Of a stretch of DNA of 64,000 nt, positions 21,301 to 33,679 are shown one piece after another. Below the pieces are notes generated by a model. The model did no database searches and was not told the origin of the DNA. It was given only the letters and a program-made list of their open reading frames with translations. Position numbers and translations under genes: made by a program. The DNA comes from Petrosia ficiformis (taxonomy: Eukaryota; Porifera; Demospongiae; Haplosclerida; Petrosiidae): positions 44,765,037-44,829,036 of the forward strand of contig OX345636.1 in assembly GCA_947044365.1 (NCBI GenBank). Direction: 5' to 3'. The first letter of the stretch is position 1. Every line of letters starts with the position of its first letter.

Positions 21301-23668
21301 CTACCTAGCAGTTCCCATGTAGTCTGTGACTGCTTTCTACCTAGCAGTCCCCATGTAGTCTGTAACTGCTTTCTACCTAGCAGTCCCAGTGTAGTCTGTA
21401 ACTGCTTTCTACCTAGCAGTTCCTGTGTAGTCTGTAACTGCTTTCTGTCCCCATGTAGTCTGTAACTGCTTTCTACCTAGCAGTTCCCATGTAGTCTGTG
21501 ACTGCTTTCTACCTAGCAGTCCCCATGTAGTCTGTAACTGCTTTCTACCTAGCAGTCCCCATGTAGTCTGTAACTGCTTTTTACCTAGCAGTCCCAGTGT
21601 AGTCTGTAACTGCTTTCTACCTAGCAGTTCCTGTGTAGTCTGTAACTGTTTTCTGTCCCCATGTAGTCTGTAACTGCTTTCTACCTAGCAGTTCCCATGT
21701 AGTCTGTAATTGCTTTCTACCTAGCAGTCCCCATGTAGTCTGTAACTGCTTTCTACCTAGCAGTTCTCATGTAGTCTGTAATTGCTTTCTACCTAGCAGT
21801 CCCCATGTAGTCTGTAACTGCTCTCTACCTAGCAATCCCCATGTAGTCTGTAACTGCTTTTTACCTAGCAGTCCCCATGTAGTCTGTAACTGCTTTCTAC
21901 CTAGCAGTTCCCATGTAGTCTGTGACTGCTTTCTACCTAGCAGTCCCCATGTAGTCTGTAACTGGTTTCTACCTAGCAGTCCCCATGTAGTCTGTAACTG
22001 CTTTCTACCTAGCAGACCCAGTGTAGTCTGTAACTGCTTTCTACCTAGCAGTTCCTGTGCAGTCTGTAACTGCTTTCTGTCCCCATGTAGTCTGTAACTG
22101 CTTTCTACCTAGCAGTTCCCATGTAGTCTGTGACTGCTTTGTATCTAGCAGTCCCCATGTAGTCTGTAACTGGTTTTTACCTAGCAGTCCCCATGTAGTC
22201 TGTAACTGCTTTCGACCTACCAGACCCAGTGTAGTCTGTAACTGCTTTCTACCTAGCAGTTCCTGTGCAGTCTGTAACTGCTTTCTGTCCCCATGTAGTC
22301 TGTAACTGCTTTCGACCTACCAGTCCCCATGTAGTCTGTAACTGCTTTCTACCTAGCAGTTCCCATGTAGTCTGTAACTGCTTTCTACCTAGCAGTCCCC
22401 ATGTAGTTTGTAACTGCTTTCTACCTAGCAGTCCCAGTGTAGTCTGTAACTGCTTTCTACCTAGCAGTTCCTGTGTAGTCTGTAACTTCTTTCTGTCCCC
22501 ATGTAGTCTGTAACTGCTTTCTACCTAGCAGTTGCCATGTAGTCTGTAATTGCTTTCTACCTAGCAGTCCCCATGTAGTCTGTAACTGCTTTCTACCTAG
22601 CAATCCCCATGTAGTCTGTAACTGCTTTCTACCTAGCAGTCCCCATGTAGTCTGTAACTGCTTTTTACCTAGCAGTCCCCATGTAGTCTGTAACTTCTTT
22701 CTACCTAGCAGTTCGCATGTAGTCTGTGACTGCTTTCTACCTAGCAGTTCCCATGTAGTCTGTGACTGCTTTCTACCTAGCAGTCCCCATGTAGTTTGTA
22801 ACTGCTTTCTACCTAGCAGTCCCAGTGTAGTCTGTAACTGCTTTCTACCTAGCAGTTCCTGTGTAGTCTGTAACTGCTTTCTGTCCCCATGTAGTCTGTA
22901 ACTGCTTTCTACCTAGCAGTTCCCATGTAGTCTGTAACTGCTTTCTACCTAGCAGACCCAGTGTAGTCTGTAACTGCTTTCTACCTAGCAGTTCCTGTGC
23001 AGTCTGTAACTGCTTTCTGTCCCCATGTAGTCTGTAACTGCTTTCGACCTACCAGTCCCCATGTAGTCTGTAACTGCTTTCTACCTAGCAGTTCCCATGT
23101 AGTCTGTAACTGCTTTCTACCTAGCAGTCCCCATGTAGTTTGTAACTGCTTTCTACCTAGCAGTCCCAGTGTAGTCTCTAACTGCTTTCTACCTAGCAGT
23201 CCCAGTGTAGTCTGTAACTGCTTTCTACCTAGCAGTTCCTGTGTAGTCTGTAACTGCTTTCTGTCCCCATGTAGTCTGTAACTGCTTTCTACCTAGCAGT
23301 TCCCATGTAGTCTGTAATTGCTTTCTACCTAGCAGTCTTCATGTAGTCTGTAACTGCTTTCTACCTAGCAATCCCCATGTAGTCTGTAACTGCTTTCTAT
23401 TTAGCAGTCCCCATGTAGTCTGTAACTGCTTTTTACCTAGCAGTCCCCATGTAGTCTGTAACTGCTTTCTACCTAGCAGTCCCCATGTAGTCTGTAACTG
23501 CTTTCTACCTAGCAGTTCCCATGTAGTCTGTAACTGCTTTCTACCTAGCAGTTCCCATGTAGTCTGTAACTGCTTTCTACCTAGCAGTCCCAGTGTAGTC
23601 TGTAACTGCTTTCTACCTAGCAGTTCTCGTGTAGGCTGTAACTGCTTTCTACCTAGCAGTCCCCATAT
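18395..23668. repeat. 36-bp satellite array with higher-order structure
   Basis: About 150 tandem units of a 36-bp monomer contain GTAGTCTGTAACTGCTTTCT then ACCTAGCAGTCCCCAT. Monomer classes end in CCCCAT, TCCCAT, CCCAGT, ACCCAGT or TTCCTGT. A shortened 28-bp monomer, in which CTTTCTGTCCCCATG lacks ACCTAGCA, recurs after TTCCTGTG units. It does so at a spacing of 172 bp (four full plus one short) in several places, for example about 18860, 19031, 19203 and 19375. Because 36 is divisible by three, long 12-residue repeat frames appear on both strands (VCNCFLPSSPHV; GLLGRKQLQTTW). Short units break the + frame, so coding is unlikely. A single unit of the same kind is found at 60402-60440. Confidence 0.95.
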
Positions 23669-24372
23669 AGTCAGTGGTTCAAGCATGCATTCTATTGCAC
23701 ACATCACCCATTAATTGACAGAGCCCCTCAGAATGATGCAACTTCCATAACTACATGTACATATGTATGTACATGTATGCAATGTATGCATATGCATAGT
23801 TGCATATGCAAATATATATAGATTCAACCTTGTGGAAAGCAATAAGGATGGCCCTGAGGGCCATAAAAGTTACTCCGTCAGTTGAGCTACATATATACAT
23901 GTATGCTAACAAGTGATCTGAGTCTGGTAGTTTGTAATTACCCTGCATGGAAACTTATAGCATTCTGTATAATTATAATTACATGTATATACTATGCAAA
24001 CCTTCCAGTCTAAAATCTTTGACTGTTTATCCAGGGCCCCATGACCTGTATGACCGGAGCCATCGATTCACTAATGTGATTAATCAATTAATTACATGTA
24101 TGTACAACGAATTCAAAAATATGCAAATGAGTTGCACATTCAATTACCACATAGAATGTAATTAAGTAACACCCATAAACTTTCTAGAGATTCTATTTAT
24201 ATACTTAAATTTAGACTCCATTGCCATGGCAACTATATTCTTTGTAGTCTTTGAAAACTATAACATTTTGTCAACCACTTCAATAGAAAGGCTCATTATA
24301 TAAACTTGGACTATTAATACAGTTTATGGTTACAACGTCTATTAAGATTTGAGAAGCAAGGAGTCTAAATGT

Positions 24373-24460
24373 GTTAAACCCCATGTACATGTAAGTGTGG
24401 TCTAGCCACTCCTTGGCATTAACTTTGGAGTGGATAGACCACAGTTACATGGGGTTTAAC
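24373..24460. repeat. Hairpin of about 33 bp stem, conserved among blocks
   Basis: GTTAAACCCCATGTA at the left pairs with TACATGGGGTTTAAC at the right. The inner arms GTGTGGTCTAGCCACTCC and GGAGTGGATAGACCACA also pair, around a TTGGCATTAACTT loop. Copies lie at 53529-53616 and 61068-61159. The copy at 36303-36370 has lost most of the right arm. It may be a foldback element or a structured RNA precursor. Confidence 0.65.
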
Positions 24461-26773
24461 ATATACATATACATATACATGTACATACATGTAGGTTACA
24501 TTTAATTATACACTATAAAATGGATTGGTGAGTTGTACTTACATGTACATGTATAATTAGTACTTAACTCAATTAATGGCGCCTGGTACATGTATATTTT
24601 ACTATTGATATCAATGCTTTCTAACATAACATAATTATAACAACTATAATTGTGTAGAGAATGATTGTAGCCAAGTAAACAAATAGTGTGGGTTACTGTA
24701 CTTCCCATCCACCAACTCCATTCAAGCAGTTGTGAATGTGTCCCAATAAAACTAATACAAAGTGAAGTATATCATACTTGATAATACAATATTAAACATA
24801 ATACATTAGTCATGTATTAAACACTTAATAATTAGATGACTTGCATAAATTTTCAGTCTATAATCTTTGACTATCTTAATTTTTTGCTCAATGCCCTGAC
24901 TGTGACTTGTAAGGCTGGCCCTGAGTACTTGTATGACAAGTGTTGTCGACTCACTGATACATGTATGTCAAGTCAATGAAGTACACACTATACAATGAAT
25001 TCAAAAATCTTAAGTAGCTAAATGAATTGCACATTCAATTACCACATTTGCTGGAATATAAATCGCTGTTTAATCGCACCCAAAAACTTGCCAGAGAATG
25101 GATATTCTAACAAGATATACAGTGGGATGGCATTAAAGCGAACACTGTTAATTTAAAAGTCTGCTTAAAATGAACATTTCCCTGTGAGGCTGCCATATGA
25201 ATAATACATTCCAATTATTTTAGTATGAACACTAATACAACGAAATTCCACTTTACACATTATTAACATTTATACCTTGGAAGTGAGATTAGTATGTCTT
25301 TTCGTATCTATAATTCAAATGGGCTCTAAAACTGTCATTATTTTTGAGACTCAAAATGCTAACCTACTTTGCTGGAAAGAAGAAATCAAATTTATCCTTC
25401 ACTATCAGCAGGAAGAGAGCAAGACAAGCACTTTAATGTATAGTATATAGACCCATGGGCAATGCCCACTTCTTTATTAACCTGTATAACTTCTGCATTT
25501 CAAACAGCAGTGATTTTAGACTTGCTTAGTTAGACAGAAGACCGTATAAGAAAACCGTAGATATCAGCATTAATGATGATGTAGTAGTTAATGATATTCA
25601 TTGATTATGTTTAATATGACTTACTGTTAGTAAGTCTTATCATACTTAGTCCTCTGGAATTTGTTTTAATGCGGCTCCATTGTATTGAGAAAAAGGTATC
25701 CCTATGATTGCTTTGTCTGACTACATGTACATGTACATTGTACATTGTACATGTATCTATCAATAATTACTGATGGTACTAATGTCTCTACCTTTCTGTG
25801 TACTCTGAATACCGGGGCCTGAAGAAGTAAGTTTAATTTGTATTTGTGGTTTAAGGACATACATGTACACTGTACATGTAGATCTTTGATGAAACTGAAG
25901 TACATATTCAAGATTCTTACCTTAATCATTGCTGATTACTTCCTCATGTCTGAAATTCAACAAATTATTATCTTTTTCTTACATGTTAAAGATTCTTCCA
26001 TCATCTTTATACTGTTTCTCTGCTATATACAACAGCTATTAGTATTAGTTGGAGTTTTACATTCATCCTAAATCTCTCTGCTCGTCTATAGCTCAAGTGC
26101 ACATTATTTTACCTGCCACACCCATTAATTGACCTAACCTAGTCATATTCATGCACAGCACATATTCAACACAAACATGCATGTATATATATACATATGT
26201 ACATGTATATAGTTTGAGCCTGTGGCAAAGCAATTATGGGATGGCCATAAAAATATATATTTATACATGTATATTACCTGAATATAGGTTGCATTAATTA
26301 TACACTGTAAAAATGAATAAACCTCTATATGGTTAAATGAGTTGCACATACACATGTACAATAATAACATGGTCACCCTGTACATGTATACTTTACTGTT
26401 CACATCAATGTTTTCTAACATGTACATGTACATGTAACATACATGTAATTATGACAAATATAATTAGATGTATGAAATTTATAGAATGATTGTAGTTAAG
26501 TAAACAAATAGTGTGGGTTACTTCACATCCCATAGAAGCAGTTGTGCACTTCACAACATATGTGACACAAACAAATATATTAATATAGTCTAAACTACTA
26601 GTTTTGATCTGTCATAACTACTGTTGCTAAACAACTGGATATACCTGTATAATACTTAGCTTATAATATGATTGTGCTAAGAAATAACTAAATTATGTCT
26701 AATAGATGTACAAAGAAGCAGAATAAATATTTTAATGAAATCATTGTAGGATTCCAAACCTTCTTATGCATCT

Positions 26774-27050
26774 AATATGTACGTAATATTAGGCATGATA
26801 ATTGATTATAATTGGTACATATATCGTTTAGGTATTTTAATATAATTAGTACAAAGTACATATAGAATATGTACGTAATATTAGGCATGATAATTGATTA
26901 TAATTGGTACATATATCGTTTAGGTATTTTAATATAATTAGTACAAAGTACATGTAGAATATGTACGTAATATTAGGCATGATAATTGATTATAATTGGT
27001 ACATATATCGTTTAGGTATTTTAATATAATTAGTACAAAGTACATGTAGC
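26774..27050. repeat. Three tandem 92-bp units
   Basis: Three near-identical copies start AATATGTACGTAATATTAGG at 26774, 26866 and 26958, about 330 bp before the start codon of gene copy 3. They are absent from the same place in the other blocks. Confidence 0.85.
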
Positions 27051-27289
27051 TATGGCATTTAGAAATATGTATCATGAATAACTAACTAATTGTTTTATCC
27101 TTATAACTGCACTAACCCATACATTTGTTATTTTAATAATTCTATGTTTGGAGTGTAAACTTCTAATTATATACTCATATATGTAAAATATGTAGAGTAG
27201 TTGTAAAACACACACTAATATACAAACATCCAGTATTATATATAAGTATACATATATACTCCACATGTACATAGTTGTATAATACACTG

Positions 27290-27300
27290 GTATATAAGCT
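27290..27300 (+). promoter_or_regulatory. TATA box of family gene copy 3
   Basis: GTATATAAGCTGCTGGC lies 91 bp before the ATG. The word TATATAAGCTGCT and the downstream ACCATTC recur at the same distance before three other copies. Confidence 0.65.
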
Positions 27301-27381
27301 GCTGGCATATACCATTCAACTATCTATAAGACAGTTATCTTCGCTACTATTATTTAAATTTATCTACTCACAACCTTTAAG

Positions 27382-28323
27382 ATGATCTGGTTCATCATCT
27401 TGTTAATTCCTGGACTTACTTCTGGAGAGACTTGCAGTTGTAGTATACTTAACCAATATGAACACCAATATCAACAGTTGTGTAGTCATCCTGATAATCT
27501 TGGAAATATTGTGAAGATCAATGGAAATAATAACAGACAGAAAATTATTATTTGTCCTTTTACTCAATGTAGCAATATCCTCGTTCGTAATCCTAGTGCC
27601 TCCTCAGGATATTATGATATACATTTGAGTAATGGAAGTGTTATAACTGTCTATTGTGACATGGATGGTAACAATTGTGATGGAGAAGGAGGTTGGATAA
27701 GAGTAGCACAACTTAACATGAGTGAACCTGGTGCTACCTGTCCTCCTGGACTTACACTACAGAACTATAATAATATTGATCATAGTTTGTGTGGTCGATC
27801 ATCATATGGTTGTAATTCAACCTTCTTCTCTACATATGGATTGAACTACACTAAGGTGTGTGGAAAAGTAAGAGGATACCAGTTTGGACACATAGATGCA
27901 TTTGGTACTGGGACTAACAACATTGACTCGGAGTATGTTGATGGTATTTCTATAACATATGGTAGTAATCCTCGACAACACATTTGGACATATGCTGGAG
28001 GATATAGTGAGTTTCAAAATGGAGGAAGAAATTGTCCTTGTAATAATGGAAGTAGTGTAGTTGTGCCTAATTTTGTTGGTAATGATTACTATTGTGAATC
28101 AGGTCCTGGTCAGTCACGTATCTTGTATGTGGACGATATTTTATGGGATGGACAGCAATGTAATGGAATAGAGTCTACCTGTTGTACTACGCCTAACATG
28201 CCATGGTTTCTTAAGACACTCAACGAAGAGACTAATGGTGATATTGAGTTGAGAGATTGTAGTAATGTACGCCTAACATCAGAAGAAACTCCACTTGATA
28301 TAATTGAAATATATATTAAGTAA
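27382..28323 (+). CDS. Secreted cysteine-rich protein with hypervariable loops, copy 3
   Basis: This is a complete single-exon frame of 313 residues. The signal MIWFIILLIPGLTSG is followed by ETCSCSILNQYEHQYQQLC, which is longer than in other copies. The segment with TQCQLLSSC seen at residues 60-68 of copy 4 is shortened here to FTQCSN, so two of the usual cysteines are lost. The scaffold from SGYYD through GGWIRVAQLNMSEPG to IEIYIK is intact. It shares the YGCNST and GHIDAF variants with copy 5. Variable loops: GTGT before NNIDS, Glu before YVDG, GGYSEFQNGGRN, PGQSRILYV, and DCSNVRL near the end. Extracellular and likely disulfide-rich; ligand unknown. Confidence 0.9.
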   Translation: MIWFIILLIPGLTSGETCSCSILNQYEHQYQQLCSHPDNLGNIVKINGNNNRQKIIICPFTQCSNILVRNPSASSGYYDIHLSNGSVITVYCDMDGNNCDGEGGWIRVAQLNMSEPGATCPPGLTLQNYNNIDHSLCGRSSYGCNSTFFSTYGLNYTKVCGKVRGYQFGHIDAFGTGTNNIDSEYVDGISITYGSNPRQHIWTYAGGYSEFQNGGRNCPCNNGSSVVVPNFVGNDYYCESGPGQSRILYVDDILWDGQQCNGIESTCCTTPNMPWFLKTLNEETNGDIELRDCSNVRLTSEETPLDIIEIYIK

Positions 28324-30104
28324 TTAATAATTGATCAAAATCATGAATACATGTGTGATTAGTAGTAATTCTTTATGGTAGCTAAAGTATTCTTTACTGT
28401 TACACAAGTTGTTATCTTCACATTTGTTTGTCTTGTTATTTATATCAAGTTATATCAAGTGTCCATGATTGTAGGAGGTGTATACAATGGGCAATTGTGT
28501 GTGTATAAATACATGATATATATTTGTGTAGCTGGAATAACTAGTCTAAATGTGCAATGAATATCAGTATTGAGTGCCACACCTGGAGCTGGAATGCATA
28601 ATAACATATTACCTTAAGCCTGATTTTAGTGTGTGTTGTACTAATTTAGTGACTAATGTAATAATTGCTAAAAGCAGTACATGCTAAAAAATGATCATTT
28701 TGTTAGGCATATTGGGTGTGGCTCAGAAATTTGCTAAAATTAATGCATGCTAAATCCTAGCATTTAAAAATCACTGAATTAAGTGGACACAATTAATAGT
28801 AGGCTTAAGGTACATGTATATAATTATAATTATATTTCCAGTTCCCACATGTACATGTATACTTTTCCCTCATAATTATGTACAATGTATATAATTAGGT
28901 ATATAAATTATGTATATTTATAGTTACTTATATGCAAGATCATTTACATGCTATAGTATATACATAGTTAAGTCACATTCCATCTATGTTTATGTCACAT
29001 AGCTATGCATTGTGTGTGCAGTTAAAGTTGTGTTATTCCAAGGTCAATCAATGGCCAGTGATGGGTAATGAATGTGAGTAGTTAATGATAGATAATAGTA
29101 ATACAATACTAAATACTTTCTAGTGTAGAATCATATGATACTTCAAGATGTGTATTTACAATTAAAAGATAACCATTTTTTGTGTGCCATACCCACTAAT
29201 TAGTCAAGCTCTCCTGAATTATATAAATTACTTAACTAATATACAAGTAATACACACAAGATGTTCTCAATAAATGTACATTCACTCTCCTCACATAATG
29301 TACAATGTAGTCATAAAAGGATGAGTTGAGGAGAATGATAGCTGTATATTCCGGTAAAGAGTAAATGAAATCATATACACTGTAAAAACAAAATAGTTTA
29401 AATAACTAATTTAATTGTTAACACAGTTACAAGGATTTAACAATTAGTTAGTTGTTCATGATACATACTATAGCTACTTTGTACTAATTATGTTGTATTA
29501 GTTGAAGCATTATAACTTTAGGGTGCTGTCTACTCATATTTCATGTCAAAGATTTAGTATAATTTATACTAAAGTGCATCTGGCTATCAACACATAATTT
29601 AATTTATACCTTTCAATACTTGGTGCACATTATGTCATAGTAACATCATACATGTAGCCACAGCATCGTTTATGATAATTGACAAACTAAATTGCTAACC
29701 AATAAAGTGGTTATTTTAGCGCTTTAGTTTTTGCGTTGCGTTTTTTGTTCTGGGGAGACCTCAAGATGATATAATGAACTTCTCTATACAACTAAACAAA
29801 TGGTAAATGTGAGAGTTGCCATGGAGACCACCTACATATACATATTTTATACTAAAGGGCATGTAATTTTATCTGGCTATCAACACATAATTTATTTCAA
29901 TACTTGGTACACATTATGTCATAGTAACATCATACATGTAGCCACAACATCCTCTATGACAATTGACAATCTAAATTCATACTATTCCTTGTAACTGCAT
30001 GTACTAACCAATATAATGGTTATTTTAACACTTTAGTTTCTGCAGTGTAATATACATACATGTAAGTTAGAAAGAATGGCACCTTAAATATTTTGAGAGT
30101 GCGT
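28324..30104 (+). repeat. Downstream block of family gene copy 3
   Basis: No gene. It is colinear with 38633-40440 and 57503-58614. Landmarks are TGTTACACAAGTTGTTATC, TTAAGTGGACACAATTAATA, TCTCAATAAATGTACATTCA, AACAATTAGTTAGTTGTTCA and CATTATGTCATAGTAACATC. The last landmark appears twice (about 29630 and 29910), an internal duplication of about 290 bp. Confidence 0.65.
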
Positions 30105-30700
30105 GTCCTCAATGTCTGATGATCTGGCAGTACACACTTCCACGAAATGTCCAACCAAGAGTTCTTCAAGATCTCAAAATAGTCTTTAAAGATAAGGGAT
30201 GACCGCTTTCCACGAGAATACGCTGGAGTTGTACAGCTGTGGTCTCGTCGTCTTTTTGCATTTGCTTCTCGACTATTTCCAGCACCTGGGATGTTATCCT
30301 AGTTGGTCTTCCACTACCAGGTCGACGTACAACACTACCAGTTTCTTCGTATTTTTTTAAGAATCTCCAAACACCACTTCTACACACATTTAAGCCCTCC
30401 TTTCTTAATAATTGAGTTATGGCAGTAGATCGATTGCCAAGGTTTGCGAAGTAGAGAATCCTCTGCTGCTTATAGCTGCTATACACCATCTTCAGAAAAT
30501 CTTTCACACAAATAAAATGAACTCTGCACGAGGTGAGTTTGCGCATGCGCAAACAAACTTTTAATTGAGATTGCATAATTACTGCGCAATTACTGCGCAA
30601 TTCCGCGGTAACTGCGCAGTAATTACTCCGTACTTGAAATACTACGCAGAGTAATTTTGACAGTACTTCTGCGCAATTACTGTACTGTACGCTGACGTTT
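30105..30700 (-). mobile_element. Tc1/mariner-like element, 5' half only
   Basis: On the minus strand, a frame starting near 30490 reads VYSSYKQQRILYFANLGNRS, then LLRKEGLNVCRSGVWRFLKK, RRPGSGRPT and DDETTAVQLQRIL. This is the paired-like DNA-binding region typical of Tc1 transposases. An in-frame TGA follows LSLKTILRS, after which RTLGWTFRGSVYCQ continues the family sequence. The element then stops at about 30108 against duplicated flank. The catalytic half is absent. Upstream GCGCAGTAATTACT repeats at 30590-30690 look like the terminal region. Confidence 0.75.
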
Positions 30701-32098
30701 TTATGACTTATACACTAATTATTGGTATCAAGATATACTACAATATCACCCAGCTCTATTACATATTAGTGTATGAACAAATATAGTTTCAAACATTCAC
30801 TAGTCTTAACAAATGAATATGTGACATGTTTATTCTTAAATATACACAGTTTAAAAGTTTCTATAGTTAGTAGTTATGAATTCCTTTGCAGTCATATAGT
30901 TTAAATCATATTTTATAGTATATCCAACAGTTATAAAGTATTTGCTACATGTAATATGATGCTGATTAGCTTCAACTTAGTAAATTGCACATTTTGAATG
31001 TGGACTATTTCCTGTATAAAGGCTGTAGGAAATATTCTGCAGCTAAGAAAGTGCAATTCAGTTGCCACACTATTTAAATATTTGAAGGAACAACCCACAA
31101 TTCCTTCAACTACTTTCTCTTCTTGTCTTTGACGAGTTTCTTCTAATGCCTATAAAAGGAAATATAACATTATTATTATAAATCAAACATTACAACAGAT
31201 GCATTTGTTCATGTTCTATTACATATATATATGTGTATGTACATATACACTTTGAAGATTATATTGTTTGTTTTTGTAGTTGATTTAGTCTCATTATGAA
31301 TTTATTTTCTTTGTTTCTACATGTTTATCAAACAACAATAAAAATAACAGATTCCGTTCAATGGTGAGTGTAAATAATCACATGATTATCACCTGATAAT
31401 AAATTATACAATACAATTATACATAAATGTTCATCCAGCTTGCATGTATTTCTGAATAAGAGCTGAATGTAATGTGAAAACACGGAAATTTAAAGTAGAA
31501 TTAATGGATGCACTCACTGTGCAGAACCCTCACCACAAGTGTGATTGGGAAACAAGAATGACTACTGATCAGAAAATAATTGCAGACTGTACTTCACTAT
31601 AATAATGATTATTACATGTACATAATAATGATTATTACATGTACATGTATGCTGAGATTGCAATTACATGTATTATACTTATACATGTATGTACACTATG
31701 TATGTGTGTGTATACAACTTAAACTCCAGTCCTAGCGAGAGTACATACACTGTAGTCTGTTATTTTGATCCTTGTATAATTTCAAAACTTTTGGTATCTT
31801 GATTGAAGTCCCAATGTTGTTAATACACAGACAGAACACCAGATTACAGTAACCCTCCACTCCACTAATGTGGATGAAGGTTAATAATACATTTACATGT
31901 AGTGCTATTCCTCTTATTAGTGGCAGAACATTGTCTGAATTAATGTATGTTATAGTACATGTATTTGGACTAGAAGTACATGTACATGCATGACTGGTTA
32001 ATAAATTACTGTACCATTAAGTCATTGAGGTGTTTGTCTGACTATAATACTCTTTCTTCTCTCATATTACATGTACATGTATTATCCTCCATATTTAG
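30700..32098 (+). repeat. Duplicated Rab intron sequence
   Basis: It matches about 49890-50700 with insertions and deletions, including TGAACAAATATAGTTT, GTTCATGTTCTATTACATAT and TTCTCTCATATTACATGTAC. No further Rab exon, such as one with the P-loop or DTAGQE motif, was found in it. Confidence 0.6.
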
Positions 32099-32192
32099 GC
32101 TCCAATGTATTATAGACGTGCTAATGCAGCTGTAATAGTTTATGATATAACAAGTAATAAATCATTTGAAGAGGCTAGAAGTTGGGTCAAAG
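32099..32192 (+). CDS. Rab-family GTPase, exon after the switch II region
   Basis: The acceptor ATATTTAG is followed by [20 protein letters not shown] and FEEARSWVK, then the donor GTTAGT in phase 1. In Rab5/Rab21/Rab22-type proteins this strand-helix segment follows WDTAGQERYHSL, so the exon encodes the middle of the G domain. Its 3' splice phase fits the exon at 42636. Between SWVK and the AMSVVGNKSDL exon about ten residues usual in Rabs are missing, so a small exon is unseen. The secreted-protein gene at 37670 lies in this intron. A copy at 50702 is also open, and one at 12461 is broken. Confidence 0.7.
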
Positions 32193-33406
32193 GTTAGTAT
32201 TGTCTGTGTGTGTGTGGGTGTGATTGTGTGTGTTCATGCATGCGTACATTCATGCGTTCATGCATGCATGCTTGTGTATGATCAATTGAATAGACAACTG
32301 AATATAAACATTGTATTAATATTATTAGATCTATAAACGTAATTATATAGTATAATTAATTATGTATTATATAGTTTATAATTTTAATGGATCAAATATA
32401 TAAATTCAAATGCTTGATTTTGAAATAGTGAATTAGAAATGTGATTAGACAACCATACAAATACCATACCATACAACCATATGGGACTGTGGATGCAAAA
32501 ATCAAAACAGTAACTGTTGCTCCACCTACATGTGTAGTAACCAGATTTAGTTAGTTTCTTGTGCAAAATGTATGAGGAATGTCATTATTATCATTGGTAT
32601 CTACTACATAATTATATACTCTTTGTTCAGATTCTGTTAATTACATGTTGACTCATGATTATACAGAGAGATTTAATATTGTTTAATGACACTATTATAT
32701 AAAATGTAATTGTTAATAAACAAACACTATAGTAAACAAACATCATGTGTGTATACATCATAATATTTAGTACACATAATATTATAATATTAAAGTATTA
32801 AGTCTGATATGCCACACCCTAGCTCCACATGTGTCCAACTATAAACCATAAGCCTTGAACCCTACACCCTAAACGAAATAGTCACTAAATAACATACCCT
32901 ATCTACATGTACATGTGTATGTATGTAATGTATGCATATTCGTAATTGCAAATGTAACACAAGCAAATACATGTACATGTATATATAGATTCAACCTTGT
33001 GGAAAGCAATGATAGAGATGGCTCTGAGGGCCATAAAAATTACTCTGTCAGTTGAGCTACTTACATGTATATATTAGATCATGTGATTATGCTAACAACT
33101 GATCTGAGTCTGGTGGTTTGTAGTTACCCTGCATGGAAACTTAAAGCATTCTGTATAATTATATATACAATGTACTATGCAAACCTTCCAGTCTACAACC
33201 TTTGACTGTCTTAATTGTTTATCCAGGGCCCCATTACTTGTATGACAAGTGCCATTGACTCACTAATGCAATTAATCAGTTGATTATGTACATGTACAAT
33301 GAATTCAAAAATATTAAATACACATGTAGTTAAACGAGTTGCACATTTGATTACCACATAGAATGTAAGTCACACCCATAAACTTTCTGGAGATTCTATT
33401 TATATA
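32193..33406 (+). repeat. Upstream block of family gene copy 4, first part
   Basis: Intron-like duplicated sequence colinear with 50796-53470, but lacking the foldback elements of that copy. No gene is seen. It contains the GATGGCTCTGAGGGCCATAA repeat motif at about 33015. Confidence 0.55.
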
Positions 33407-33679
33407 CCGTAGTTCCAGATAATTCTGAGTGGTTAAAAATTTTGCTAATTTCGCAAATAAATTTGATTACGCGAAAATAAAGCCATTTCAAAAATTACAC
33501 GTGACACAGTCACACGTTGGAGGAACATGGGCAACAGCAGTATACTGGACTACTTTAAAAGAGAACAGAGCTGTGGGTTATTCGATCCAAAGGGCCCTAC
33601 ATCACTTCATGTCCCTTCATCTTCAATTTCTGCTGCCAACAAAGCTCTAGAACAGCTACAAAAATGGAAGACGGAGAGC

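Larger units (their letters stand above)
23669..27289 (+). repeat. Upstream block of family gene copy 3
   Basis: No gene is seen. It is largely colinear with 53000-56450 and 60450-62890. Shared landmarks in order are AGATTCAACCTTGTGGAAAG, CCTGCATGGAAACTTA, the hairpin at 24373-24460, ATTTTACTATTGATATCAATG, CAGTGGGATGGCATTAAA, GACCCATGGGCAATGCCCAC and CTGTTTCTCTGCTATATACA. Unlike the block at 32099-37669 it contains no Rab exon. Confidence 0.65.

Noticed and set aside
18395..23668. CRISPR array
   Set aside because: Repeats are contiguous without unique spacers, and the window is eukaryotic.
18374..23707. Cysteine-rich repeat proteins (12-residue repeats) on both strands of the satellite
   Set aside because: The frames follow from a 36-bp monomer divisible by three. 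They are broken by every 28-bp unit, exist on both strands, and have no signal, start context or splice pattern.
25702..26071. Overlapping frames on both strands also present at 54863-55232
   Set aside because: They are open in both blocks, but the blocks are nearly identical at nucleotide level there, so conservation of the frame carries little information, and no coding motif is seen.
28375..28560. Small membrane protein (VFFTVTQVVIFTFVC) downstream of family genes
   Set aside because: The segment is present after several copies and even duplicated after copy 4, but the frame is shifted by one base after copy 2 and not kept after copy 5, so it is merely conserved flank.
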